Part shown: in pieces, positions 1 through 6,446 of the stretch
Position numbering within the stretch: the stretch's first letter is position 1
Layout: every line of letters begins with the position of its first letter
Source of the DNA: a virus
IMG/VR virus record: IMGVR_UViG_3300013094_000110
Location: 1 to 41,917 of that record
Length of the DNA: 41,917 nt
Strand: one strand, 5' to 3'
The notes under the pieces: generated by a model
Database searches by the model: none
Told to the model about the DNA's origin: nothing
Seen by the model: only the letters and a program-made list of their open reading frames with translations
Translations under genes and position numbers: made by a program

Positions 1-194
1 CCGGTCCAGCGGCGCAACCACACCAGCCCGATCGAATCCGCGACCGGCACGGTGATCGAAAACCGCTCCGCTTCGCTTGCCTTGGGCAACGGCGTCGCGC
101 TGTTCTGGTGATAGATCACTGCATCGTCGCCCAGTTGCCGCTGCAACCACGCCCGCAACACGTCGATCTGCCGCCGCCGCTGTTCCACGCTCAT
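1..194 (-). CDS. Hypothetical phage protein, 3' end cut off by window edge
   Basis: Sixty-four residues are visible from an ATG at 194, and the frame stays open to base 1. The N-terminus is rich in Arg and Gln (MSVEQRRRQIDVLRAWLQRQ) and looks helical, followed by a more beta-like stretch with VPVADSIGLVWLRRW. The start overlaps the stop of the upstream gene by ATGA, so it is translationally coupled at the end of the leftward early operon. I do not recognise the family. The coding call is firm because of frame and coupling. Confidence 0.6.
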   Translation of the reverse strand, partial: MSVEQRRRQIDVLRAWLQRQLGDDAVIYHQNSATPLPKASEAERFSITVPVADSIGLVWLRRWT

Positions 195-544
195 GCTGCA
201 CTGGCCTCACCGCCAGCCGGCCGGGCCGGTTCCAGCGGCAGGCTGTGCTGCCCGCCGGCACGCTTCAGCGCGACCGCATCCTGCAATTCGGCCAGCCGCT
301 CTTTGCGCAGCGCCGCCTGCTTCGCCGCGCGCGTGCGATTTCCGCGCGACACCGCGTCGGATTTGCGCCGCCGCTGATCATGCAATGCGGATTCCAGCAT
401 GGCTGCGCGCGTGCGCGCCTCCAATGCCGCGTTTTCCGCCATCTGCGCGCGCCGCTGTGCCACCCAGGCAACGACAAACGCCGCACCACTGCCCATCGCC
501 AGCGCAACGGTCAGAACGATCAGCGCGATCAACGACGGCGCCAC
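191..544 (-). CDS. Small membrane-anchored coiled-coil protein, hypothetical
   Basis: This 117-residue protein opens with one clear membrane segment (about residues 5-29, LIALIVLTVALAMGSGAAFV). A basic, helical, probably coiled-coil stretch follows (about 30-95), rich in Ala, Arg, Glu and Gln. An N-in/C-out or anchored cytoplasmic topology is equally possible. It sits three bases after the DUF2303 gene and overlaps the next gene by ATGA. No catalytic motif is visible. It resembles spanin-like or accessory membrane proteins in architecture only, and its position in the early operon argues against a lysis role. Confidence 0.6.
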   Translation of the reverse strand: MAPSLIALIVLTVALAMGSGAAFVVAWVAQRRAQMAENAALEARTRAAMLESALHDQRRRKSDAVSRGNRTRAAKQAALRKERLAELQDAVALKRAGGQHSLPLEPARPAGGEASAA

Positions 545-547
545 GGG

Positions 548-1495
548 TCAGACCTCTGCGGTGCCGACAAACATCGGCAGGCCGGTCTGCTCGACCACAG
601 CCTTGCAAGCGCCTTCGAACGCTTCTTCGAAGACCAGGTCGATCCGCCACAACTCAAACCAGAAGCGGATGCCTTCGCCCGATTTGCGATACCGGAACCG
701 CGCCAAAATCTGCCAATAATCGGGCGACCGGGCGAACACCGGAATGCAAATCATGAACAGATTGGGCACAACCAGCTTATTGCCGGCGGCATCCAGATGG
801 GTTGAATTGAACACGACCTCGGTTTCACCGGTCGAAAGATTGCGCGCTTCGCGCAGCGTCGAAGCTTCATTCACCTGCAGCGTTCGAGCGATCTCGATAA
901 GCTTTGAAGGCCCCGCGATGTCCCCGCCAACTTTGGCGATGAAGTCCATCGCAGCTGCACTTGCCGGCTTCGCATCGGCCACCACGTCAACGATGTGGTC
1001 TTCCAGAAATGCCGCAAAATCGGCCATCGACATGACCGTCCCGTTCGCCTTCGACCACGCCTTCCATTCTTCGGACAGCGGAAATTCGTACACCGCGCGA
1101 TGCGCCCCAAAACGAGCATCGACGATGTCGGGGCCTTCCGGGTGATAATCGAACACCGCGGTGAGCTTGGGGCTCGCAGCATTGTCGATCGCAAACACCG
1201 CGCTGTTCGGCGCCTTGAATCGATTGACGTGGGCAATGAAGCTGTCCAGCCGCGTGTGCTTGGCCGTGCCGGCGCGGTGGATCGGCTTGACGCGAAACGC
1301 ATCGAGCTCGCGCAAATCAATCGCTTTCGCGCCGTGGGGCGTCAGGATCGCCGTGCCGATCGTACCATCGCGCGGATCGGTCAAACTGATAACCGTCCCC
1401 TGGTAATGATCGCGCGCGGCTGCCAACGCTTCGCGGATCAGCGGGCCCGCACCTTCAATCGCCGGCACACTCGCGGCGCTGCTTTTCTCGGTCAT
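548..1495 (-). CDS. DUF2303 (YfdQ-like) phage protein
   Basis: The 315-residue product matches the DUF2303/YfdQ type in length and features. It has an N-terminal region with a GTVISLTDPRDGT segment, a central FxAxIDxA-like segment (VFAIDNAASPKLTAVFDYH), then WKAWSKANG and a MADFAAFLEDHIVDV stretch. A beta-rich C-terminus includes RFRYRKSGEGIRFWFEL. The biochemical function of the family is not established; it is common in early regions of temperate phages. It lies between a 142-residue hypothetical gene and the small membrane gene in the leftward operon. Identification is by remembered family pattern, not a search. Confidence 0.8.
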   Translation of the reverse strand: MTEKSSAASVPAIEGAGPLIREALAAARDHYQGTVISLTDPRDGTIGTAILTPHGAKAIDLRELDAFRVKPIHRAGTAKHTRLDSFIAHVNRFKAPNSAVFAIDNAASPKLTAVFDYHPEGPDIVDARFGAHRAVYEFPLSEEWKAWSKANGTVMSMADFAAFLEDHIVDVVADAKPASAAAMDFIAKVGGDIAGPSKLIEIARTLQVNEASTLREARNLSTGETEVVFNSTHLDAAGNKLVVPNLFMICIPVFARSPDYWQILARFRYRKSGEGIRFWFELWRIDLVFEEAFEGACKAVVEQTGLPMFVGTAEV

Positions 1496-1526
1496 GGTCT
1501 GTTACCTTTCATGAACTTGCAGGGGC

Positions 1527-1955
1527 TCAGGCGCCGCGCACCGTGCGCTCGCCGCCCACTTCGCGGATGGTCCCGAACAGGTTGCCCTGATGCGGCTTGT
1601 TCGGCGTGAACCGGTTGTCCGAGGTGACCCAGCCGATCGTGCGCTGGCCCTTTTCCTTGGGCAGCTTGAAGTCGATCGAGGGGGTGAAGAAATAGATGCC
1701 GTCGGTTTCCCGATCGACCTCAATGGTCAGGACGATTTTGCCCTTGACCTTGCGATCAGTCTCGCAACCCATCTCTTCCATGTCGGCGGAAAATTCGCCC
1801 AGCTTGTCGATGCAATCCTGGTTGAACTTTCCATCGTTCAGCATCTGGATCAGATCGGTCAGCGTGGTGACGGCGGGATAACGGGCGCGACCGTCAGCCG
1901 CGCCTTCTTCAAATGCAGGTAATCTGCCGGTGTCAGCGCTCTGCTGCTCGGTCAT
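1527..1955 (-). CDS. Hypothetical phage protein, commonly next to DUF2303
   Basis: I place the start at the ATG at 1955 (MTEQQSADTG), not at the upstream ATG at 1982, because a GGAG Shine-Dalgarno lies about 8 bases before 1955. The product is 142 residues. Its middle holds alternating charged beta strands (KVKGKIVLTIEVDRETDGIYFFTPSIDF), then a KLPKEKGQRTIGWVTSDNRFT segment. This looks like a small beta-barrel or single-domain binding protein. I recognise it as a type that accompanies DUF2303 in phages of Proteobacteria but know no function. Confidence 0.7.
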   Translation of the reverse strand: MTEQQSADTGRLPAFEEGAADGRARYPAVTTLTDLIQMLNDGKFNQDCIDKLGEFSADMEEMGCETDRKVKGKIVLTIEVDRETDGIYFFTPSIDFKLPKEKGQRTIGWVTSDNRFTPNKPHQGNLFGTIREVGGERTVRGA

Positions 1956-2044
1956 CGGAATTCTCCAACAATGATGGGTCAAGATCCGCGCTTGCGCGCA
2001 GGTGGCGCGCTATTCGGGCGGCCCGGTCTGGTGGCGCTGGCTGT

Positions 2045-2509
2045 TCATGCCGCCACCGCGCCGGTCAGCCGGTCAGCTTCGGCCAGGATCGCGTTGATCC
2101 CCGGCATCAACGGCCGCAGCGCGCGCGCCAGTTCCACCGTCTCGCGGTGGTCGCGCACGCCATCGGCCATCACATCGGTCCATTGCGCGGCCAGCCGGGC
2201 CAACCCGGCGATCATCGCCATGTCGCTGCCCTGGCATGCTTTGCGCGGCCGGATCTCCACGCCATACAGCGCCGCCAATTCATCCAGCGCCGTCGGATCG
2301 ATCCGCAGCGAATTGAACGCGGTGTGCAATTCGGGCAGCGTATCCCCAGCCAGCGCGCGACCAACGGTCTTGCCATCGACATCCAGCCGATCGGCAAACG
2401 CGCCGCGCCCGATCGCATTGATCACCCGCGCCCACCCAGCCGCCAGCGCGGCAGACACGTCCATTTTGGATCGATTGTCGGGGCGGACTTGGCGCAAACG
2501 ATCAGGCAT
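2045..2509 (-). CDS. Probable regulatory protein, CII/CP76-like layout
   Basis: This 154-residue protein starts at the ATG at 2509, which follows a G-rich Shine-Dalgarno and overlaps the upstream stop by 8 bases. Residues about 15-85 contain helices around an HTH-like core (FADRLDVDGKTVGRALAGD) followed by PELHTAFNSLRIDPTALDELAALYGV. That pattern recalls the CP76/CII family, where an HTH precedes a segment about staged tests of genotype and dose. The C-terminal half is helical (MIAGLARLAAQWTDVMADGVRD). Assignment as a CII-like regulator is an inference. A replication-accessory role is also possible. Confidence 0.5.
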   Translation of the reverse strand: MPDRLRQVRPDNRSKMDVSAALAAGWARVINAIGRGAFADRLDVDGKTVGRALAGDTLPELHTAFNSLRIDPTALDELAALYGVEIRPRKACQGSDMAMIAGLARLAAQWTDVMADGVRDHRETVELARALRPLMPGINAILAEADRLTGAVAA

Positions 2510-2816
2510 CACTACCCCCATGACAACCAAGCAACTCCACCGGGATGAAATGAAGCGGCGCGCCGTCGGGCGCGCGGGCAAGGGGCGGATTGCTCAGCAC
2601 CACCGTGCTGCGTTCGCGGTAACGCCCGCGCGCAACGTGGCCTCGCTGTTCAAGCCCTGTCAGCAGGCGCACAACGCCGCCCTTCGTCGCCAGGCCGATT
2701 GCATTGGCCATCTCGCGCAAATCCGGCGCACACCCGCGCGCCTCGGTATACCCGGCGATGAAGCGCAACAGGTCCATCTGCCGGCGCGTGCAAGGGAAGG
2801 GGTGAACCTGATCCAT
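2502..2816 (-). CDS. LexA-type winged-helix DNA-binding protein
   Basis: The 104-residue product starts at the ATG at 2816, preceded by a run of six Gs and coupled to the upstream stop by TGATG. Residues about 8-75 match the LexA N-terminal winged helix: TRRQMDLLRFIAGYTEARG, then PDLREMANAIGLATKGGVVRLLTGLEQRGHVARG, with the recognition helix around SKGxVxRLLxxLExRG-like residues. No S24 peptidase domain follows, so it is a DNA-binding domain only. It probably adjusts early or lysogeny transcription together with its neighbours. The family assignment of the fold is strong; its target is unknown. Confidence 0.75.
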   Translation of the reverse strand: MDQVHPFPCTRRQMDLLRFIAGYTEARGCAPDLREMANAIGLATKGGVVRLLTGLEQRGHVARGRYRERSTVVLSNPPLARAPDGAPLHFIPVELLGCHGGSDA

Positions 2817-2944
2817 CACATGCCCCCCGCATCGTCCGAAGGTTCCGCATGCACGTCGACGATCTTGCTCAGCCGCCACCACACCAGCGCGCAAAAGCAC
2901 GACAGCGCAAACCAGCCGCCCAGAATTTCGAGCGCCACCCGCAT
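2816..2944 (-). CDS. Small single-span membrane protein
   Basis: This 42-residue ORF has one hydrophobic segment (about residues 4-24, ALEILGGWFALSCFCALVWW) followed by a short charged tail with KIVDVHAEPSDD. A GGAGG Shine-Dalgarno lies 10 bases before the ATG at 2944, inside the end of the Cro-like gene. The stop overlaps the next ATG as TGATG. Coupling on both sides supports it as a real gene. Its function is unknown. Confidence 0.6.
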   Translation of the reverse strand: MRVALEILGGWFALSCFCALVWWRLSKIVDVHAEPSDDAGGM

Positions 2945-2947
2945 CGT

Positions 2948-3268
2948 TCAAACGCCTCCGCCGGGGGCGCACGGCAGCACGCCCCCGGCTTCGGCTTCAC
3001 CCGTGGATGGGGGCGGGGGTGAAACATCAGGGGCGGCGGCCGCATCGGCAGTGCCAATGCTATTGCCAGAACCGCCGCCCCGCCCTTCGGCTTGCGACCC
3101 GAGGGCAAACCCTTTTTCCTGCGCCAGCTGCTCGATGCCAGGCATGCGCCACTTCGGAATCGAATTCGCAGACTTCCAGCTTGAAACCGTGGTCGGCGCC
3201 AGACCGAGCGCGTTGGCGACCTGCACTGTGCCGCCCAACCCTTCGATAATTTGCGTCGCAGTCATCAT
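2948..3268 (-). CDS. Cro-like HTH protein (carph-isopro / YdaS-like)
   Basis: The 106-residue protein carries an N-terminal HTH (residues about 4-48). IIEGLGGTVQVANALGLAPTTV precedes SSWKSANSIPKW, the pattern of the small carph-isopro/YdaS-like phage repressors related to Cro. Residues 60-106 are low complexity, rich in Gly, Ala and Pro, and end in a PGGGV tail. It is the first gene of the leftward early operon and divergent from the CI-like repressor, the usual Cro position. Two tandem ATGs (3268 and 3265) compete, with no Shine-Dalgarno. The predicted transcription start falls almost on the ATG, so the message may be leaderless. Confidence 0.75.
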   Translation of the reverse strand: MMTATQIIEGLGGTVQVANALGLAPTTVSSWKSANSIPKWRMPGIEQLAQEKGFALGSQAEGRGGGSGNSIGTADAAAAPDVSPPPPSTGEAEAGGVLPCAPGGGV

Positions 3269-3275
3269 GATGGCG

Positions 3276-3304
3276 GAATTACGATATTCGTAAATTCAAA
3301 GCAA
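3276..3304 (-). promoter_or_regulatory. Leftward early promoter overlapped by repressor operator
   Basis: On the minus strand TTGCTT (3304-3299) and TAATTC (3281-3276) are separated by exactly 17 bases. Transcription starting about 7 bases past the -10 would begin at or next to the ATG at 3268. The operator at 3279-3293 covers the spacer and part of the -10, so a bound repressor should block it. The call is from motif match only. Confidence 0.5.
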
Positions 3305-3354
3305 CCCGGATTATTACGATGTTCGTTATAGAATCCGCATTACGATTTCCGCAA
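3279..3354. promoter_or_regulatory. Left operator cluster, three 15-bp palindromes
   Basis: Three copies of the pattern TTACGR-NNN-YCGTAA are seen. TTACGATATTCGTAA at 3279-3293 has perfect 6-bp arms. TTACGATGTTCGTTA at 3314-3328 has one mismatch. TTACGATTTCCGCAA at 3340-3354 is the weakest. The same motif recurs at 5200-5248 at the other end of the repressor operon. A TATAGA hexamer at 3327-3332 overlaps the second site and is a candidate -10 for the repressor gene, with no good -35. Confidence 0.75.
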
Positions 3355-3363
3355 TGTGCCGGC

Positions 3364-3969
3364 ATGGCCATCGTGACGCATGATCAGATTCGCAGCGCGC
3401 TGCTGGCCGCGTTGGAAAAGCGTTGCTTCACCGGCAAACAGATCGCCGATTTCCTTGGCGTCGGGGCGTCACGCATCACCGAAATCAAAAAGGGCACCCG
3501 CCGGATTCAGCAGCACGAAATGGACGTGCTGGCCGAATTCCTTGGTTTGGGAGAGGCAGAACAGGAAAACGCAGACCCGTCGAACGTGGTCATGGTCCCG
3601 GTCATCGGTATCGCCGCCGCCGGATCATGGCAGGAAGCTGTCGAGTTGCCGGTGTATCACATCCCCAGATTGCGCGTGAAAGGCGAAAACCAAGCATTTG
3701 CGGTCGAAGTCTATGGCGACAGCATGGATCGTGTCATGCCACACGGCTGCTGGGCGATCATTGATCCTGATCAGCGCGATCTTTACCCTGGCCGGGTCTA
3801 TCTGATCATGAATGGAGGCGGAGAGGGCACCGTGAAGCGGTACCAGGAATCACCGGCGCGCTTTGCGCCGGATTCGCACAACCCGGTGCACCAGCCGATC
3901 GTAATCGGTGATCATCCGATCACCGTTGTCGGCCGGGTGGTGGCCTATGGCAGCAGCGCGGGTCTTTGA
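3364..3969 (+). CDS. CI-type phage repressor, HTH plus S24 peptidase-like domain
   Basis: The 201-residue product starts at the ATG at 3364. The earlier ATG at 3319 lies inside an operator and is less likely. Residues 7-62 form an HTH (TGKQIADFLGVGASRITEIKKG). Residues 76-198 are a LexA/CI S24 domain with the cleavage-type Ala86-Gly87 (IAAAGSW), nucleophile Ser120 in GDSMD and Lys158 in TVKRY. The protein should therefore self-cleave when RecA is activated by DNA damage. It is divergent from the Cro-like gene and is followed after one base by the lipoprotein gene, forming a lysogeny operon. It is the obvious candidate to bind the TTACG palindromes. Confidence 0.9.
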   Translation: MAIVTHDQIRSALLAALEKRCFTGKQIADFLGVGASRITEIKKGTRRIQQHEMDVLAEFLGLGEAEQENADPSNVVMVPVIGIAAAGSWQEAVELPVYHIPRLRVKGENQAFAVEVYGDSMDRVMPHGCWAIIDPDQRDLYPGRVYLIMNGGGEGTVKRYQESPARFAPDSHNPVHQPIVIGDHPITVVGRVVAYGSSAGL

Positions 3970-3970
3970 C

Positions 3971-4336
3971 ATGCGCGCGGGCTTGGCACTCGCCGGATTG
4001 TCGCTTGCCCTCATCTCTTGCAGCCCGACGCAGCACAAAATCACATACCGCGTGATCGGTTCGCCGGATTGGAAAAAAGAGCATCCTGATTTGCCGAGCG
4101 AGATCGCCAAGGTCCGCATGGTCAACAAATCGGGCGGTATGGACGAACTTGGCGTTTTTCTGCCCTGGTCCCAGGATGACATCGTCACCAGCGGCGACCG
4201 GGTGTTCCTGTCGGCGCAGCTCGATCAAGCCGACGAAGATTACATCGAATGCCAGATCTTGATTGATGGCCGGTTGGCACGCGCCAGTCATTCATCGGGG
4301 CGCTTCGCGATCGCCGATTGTTCCGGGCGAATTTGA
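3971..4336 (+). CDS. Lipoprotein with MmpS-like beta-sandwich features
   Basis: This 121-residue protein begins with a lipoprotein signal: MRAG, a hydrophobic stretch, and lipobox LISC with lipidation at Cys17. The mature part reads HKITYRVIGS, then KVRMVNKSGGMDE, FLPWS, VFLSAQLD, ECQILIDG and a final CSG. This order (ITY-V-G, LPWS, LSAQ, C-I-DG, CSG) resembles the C-terminal domain of mycobacterial MmpS proteins and similar small lipoproteins. It is cotranscribed with the repressor and overlaps the next gene by TGATG, so it should be expressed in lysogens. A superinfection-exclusion role like other prophage lipoproteins is plausible but is inference. Confidence 0.75.
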   Translation: MRAGLALAGLSLALISCSPTQHKITYRVIGSPDWKKEHPDLPSEIAKVRMVNKSGGMDELGVFLPWSQDDIVTSGDRVFLSAQLDQADEDYIECQILIDGRLARASHSSGRFAIADCSGRI

Positions 4337-5199
4337 TGGGCTTCGTCGCGCTCGATGTGGAAACTGCCAACGCTTTCATGGGCAGCATTTGCCAGATCGG
4401 GTTGGTCGTATTCGACGAAGCAGGCAACGAGGTGGGTTCGCACAATTGGTTGATCGATCCGCAGACCTGGTTCGACCCGGTCAATGTTTCGATCCACGGG
4501 ATCGATGCCGCCGCCGTCGCAGAGGCGCCGATCTTCTCCGACTATCACACTGGCTTGGCTTCTGCGCTGCAAGGCGCGATCGTCGTGCATCACACCCATT
4601 TTGACCGCGTATCGATTCAGCAGGCTTGCGCACACGCTGGATTGCCTTCGATTGAATGCATCTGGATCGACAGCGCAAAGGTGGCGCGGCGAACTTGGCC
4701 AGATGTTGCGCAGCGGGGCTATGGCTTGCGCCCGCTGGCCGATCGCCTTGGCCTCGCGTTTCAGCACCATGACGCCGAACACGATGCACGCGCGGCAGGC
4801 CACATTTTTCTGCACGCCGTTCGCGATAGCGGTCTGACGATCGCCGACTGGATCAATCACCAGCGCAATCCAATCACGGCCCAAGATCGCAACTCGGTCA
4901 AACGCCCAGCCGGCGACGAAGGTCCATTGCACGGTGAAACCGTGGTGTTCACTGGAAAGCTGGTTTTCCAGCGCAACACTGCCGCTGATCTGGCGCATCG
5001 CATGGGCGCTGTTGTCGACAGTCTGGTGACAGAACGAACCACCATGCTGGTGGTCGGGGATCAGGATCTGTCGAAACTGGCCGGCCACGCCAAAAGTTCG
5101 AAACACCGCAAGGCAGAGGCGATGCAAGCCGCCGGCCACCCTGTCCGCATCATCGCCGAAACCGATTTTCTTGCCATGACGGCTACTGTCGGCCTGTAA
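4336..5199 (+). CDS. DEDDh 3'-5' exonuclease fused to BRCT domain
   Basis: The 287-residue protein starts at the ATG at 4336, coupled as TGATG to the lipoprotein. Residues 1-165 are a DnaQ-type exonuclease: Asp7 and Glu9 in ALDVET, Asp90 in HHTHFD, and His145 with Asp150 in HHDAEHD complete the DEDDh set. Residues about 198-285 are a BRCT domain with VVFTGKL, MGAVVDSLVTERTTMLVVGD and AGHPVRIIAETDFL. Exo-BRCT proteins of this shape occur in bacteria as DNA polymerase III epsilon-like proteins. All catalytic residues are present. Its place in the repressor operon suggests it acts in the lysogen, perhaps on incoming or damaged DNA; that role is inferred. Confidence 0.85.
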   Translation: MGFVALDVETANAFMGSICQIGLVVFDEAGNEVGSHNWLIDPQTWFDPVNVSIHGIDAAAVAEAPIFSDYHTGLASALQGAIVVHHTHFDRVSIQQACAHAGLPSIECIWIDSAKVARRTWPDVAQRGYGLRPLADRLGLAFQHHDAEHDARAAGHIFLHAVRDSGLTIADWINHQRNPITAQDRNSVKRPAGDEGPLHGETVVFTGKLVFQRNTAADLAHRMGAVVDSLVTERTTMLVVGDQDLSKLAGHAKSSKHRKAEAMQAAGHPVRIIAETDFLAMTATVGL

Positions 5200-5248
5200 T
5201 TACGGAATCCGTAAAAACCGGCTTGACGTAATTTTACGGTAATCGTAA
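5200..5248. promoter_or_regulatory. Right operator cluster, two 15-bp palindromes
   Basis: TTACGGAATCCGTAA at 5200-5214 has perfect 6-bp arms and begins just at the end of the exonuclease gene. TTACGGTAATCGTAA at 5234-5248 has one arm mismatch and covers the spacer and -10 of the rightward promoter. Both share the TTACGR-NNN-YCGTAA pattern of the left cluster, so the same repressor probably binds both regions. Confidence 0.75.
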
Positions 5249-5251
5249 TCT
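5223..5251 (+). promoter_or_regulatory. Rightward early promoter (PR-like)
   Basis: TTGACG at 5223-5228 and TAATCT at 5246-5251 are separated by 17 bases, a near-consensus sigma-70 promoter. The start would be near 5258, giving a leader of about 30 bases with a strong GGAGGTG Shine-Dalgarno before the ATG at 5290. The operator at 5234-5248 overlaps the -10. This promoter should drive the whole operon from 5290 to the integrase. Confidence 0.75.
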
Positions 5252-5289
5252 CACCCCATCACCGCAATCGCGGCGATGGAGGTGACCCG

Positions 5290-5517
5290 ATGCAACCCGC
5301 TCGATCCATTTCGACGCCACCGGCGCCATCGCGCCCAGCCGCGACGCTTTCGCCGTTGGCAGAGGCGATCATTGCCGCCGTGGGCGAACATTACCGCACC
5401 GTCGGCGGCAACCGGACCCACCACTTTGAAGCAAAGGGCCGCATGCTGGCCGCTTTTGCCGATATCGGCATCAGCCCCGACACGCTGAAGGGCCTCGCCC
5501 GGGTGATCACGTCATGA
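5290..5517 (+). CDS. Hypothetical protein, first gene of rightward operon
   Basis: A GGAGGTG Shine-Dalgarno sits 5 bases upstream of the ATG at 5290, the best ribosome site in the early region. The 75-residue product has a Pro/Ala/Ser-rich start (residues 1-20). A helical domain follows, with EAIIAAVGEHYRTVGGN and AFADIGISPDTLKGLARV. I do not recognise it. The stop overlaps the next gene as ATGA. As first gene after the repressed promoter it may be an early regulator or host-takeover protein, but nothing shows this directly. Confidence 0.65.
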   Translation: MQPARSISTPPAPSRPAATLSPLAEAIIAAVGEHYRTVGGNRTHHFEAKGRMLAAFADIGISPDTLKGLARVITS

Positions 5518-5861
5518 CCCGGCTGCAATCAATCGATGATGTGCGGGCAAACGCTCAGCGCACACCCCCGCCATGGTCTATCCGCGATCACGTCATCTCG
5601 CCCGAACACGGGCTGGACCGCGTAAAAATCAGCGTCCAATGCGGCCCGCTTGGGTCATTCAATCGGCCTGATGGCGTATTGGCCGCCGCAGCGCCCGACT
5701 TGCTGGCTGCGGCGACCCAGATAGTTGCCGCGCTGGTATCGCCCAACGTTACCGACGGTGAGCTCCCCGCGCTGCTCGGTCATATTCCGGGCTGCGGTGA
5801 TCTGATCCCCGCGATCATCGCCGCCCGTGCCGCCATTGCCAAGGCGGAGGGCCGGTCATGA
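5514..5861 (+). CDS. Hypothetical phage protein
   Basis: The 115-residue product starts by ATGA overlap. It has a polar N-terminus with SIRDHVISPEHGLDRVKISVQCG, then a NRPDGVLAAAAPDLLAAATQIVAALVS helix, and a helical C-terminus (IPAIIAARAAIAKAEG). The segment with APDLLAAA recalls short phage proteins that contain an 'A-P-x-L-L-x-A' helix of unknown use. No catalytic residues are seen. Confidence 0.65.
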   Translation: MTRLQSIDDVRANAQRTPPPWSIRDHVISPEHGLDRVKISVQCGPLGSFNRPDGVLAAAAPDLLAAATQIVAALVSPNVTDGELPALLGHIPGCGDLIPAIIAARAAIAKAEGRS

Positions 5862-6007
5862 ACGCCATCCGCCGCGTCATGGCCGACTCTCGCGATGCCG
5901 GCCTGGTCTGCGCATCGGTTGCTGGCATCATCGGCATGGGCCTGCTGATCGCTTTCGCCGTCGCGCTCATTTTCTGGACAACTTACGCCCTCGGAGGTCC
6001 GCAATGA
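5858..6007 (+). CDS. Small membrane protein, 49 aa
   Basis: The ORF begins at an ATGA overlap and ends with another. The basic N-terminus (MNAIRRVMADSRDAG) is followed by a long hydrophobic segment (about residues 16-43, VCASVAGIIGMGLLIAFAVA), then a short tail. A single inner-membrane span with N-in topology is expected from the positive-inside rule. The function is unknown. Confidence 0.6.
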   Translation: MNAIRRVMADSRDAGLVCASVAGIIGMGLLIAFAVALIFWTTYALGGPQ

Positions 6008-6153
6008 CCGCAGCCCGCGTTTCCGGTTCATCCCGCGAAGGATCGGCGCACCCGCCGGTACCGCGCCCAATCCCCATGCGCGAATGGCTTGCCCAGCAGC
6101 AGCGCCGCCGCAGCGCGTCGTTCTGGCGCCGTTTGTTCGGGCGCCAGTCATAA
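6004..6153 (+). CDS. Small basic protein, 49 aa
   Basis: The ORF begins at an ATGA overlap with the membrane protein. The product has a Pro-rich centre (SAHPPVPRPIPMREWL) and a very basic C-terminus (QQQRRRSASFWRRLFGRQS) that could be an amphipathic helix binding membrane or nucleic acid. Forty-one noncoding bases follow. The evidence is coupling and typical operon packing; no family is recognised. Confidence 0.5.
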   Translation: MTAARVSGSSREGSAHPPVPRPIPMREWLAQQQRRRSASFWRRLFGRQS

Positions 6154-6194
6154 GCGCTTTTGGTCCCATCGCACCCTTGTCTTGAAAGACCATC

Positions 6195-6446
6195 ATGAGA
6201 AAATTGTTTTTGCCGATGAGCTTTGCCGGCCTTGCGCTTTCCGCCGCCGATGCCGCCGCCGCAGCTTTGCGGGTTTCACCGTCCATTGTTGGCCCTGGCC
6301 CGCGCGCCTATGCCCGTGGCCGCGATTCAATCATTCCCGCCGGCATCAACCGCCGCACCGGCCATCCGCACGAGCACAAGCGTGAGATCGCCCGGCGCCG
6401 GCGGCAAATGGACGCGCGTTCCTCCAAGATTGGCGCAACGCAATGA
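6195..6446 (+). CDS. Probable exported small protein
   Basis: The 83-residue ORF starts MRKLFLPMSFAGLALSAADA, a good Sec signal peptide with possible cleavage after the Ala-rich run near residues 22-24. The mature part is short, basic and Gly/Arg-rich (GPGPRAYARGRDS, then KREIARRRRQMDARSSK). It is an unusual cargo inside an early operon. The stop overlaps the next ATG as ATGA. Function is unknown, and the signal peptide is a motif-level call. Confidence 0.5.
   Translation: MRKLFLPMSFAGLALSAADAAAAALRVSPSIVGPGPRAYARGRDSIIPAGINRRTGHPHEHKREIARRRRQMDARSSKIGATQ

Noticed and set aside
1983-2044. Very short coupled ORF of 12 codons after the CII-like gene
   Set aside because: An ATGA overlap exists, but the peptide is too short and has no feature to support it as a gene.
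1971-3293. Long plus-strand ORF of 440 residues
   Set aside because: It is antisense to the leftward operon, whose genes have ribosome sites, couplings and recognisable domains.
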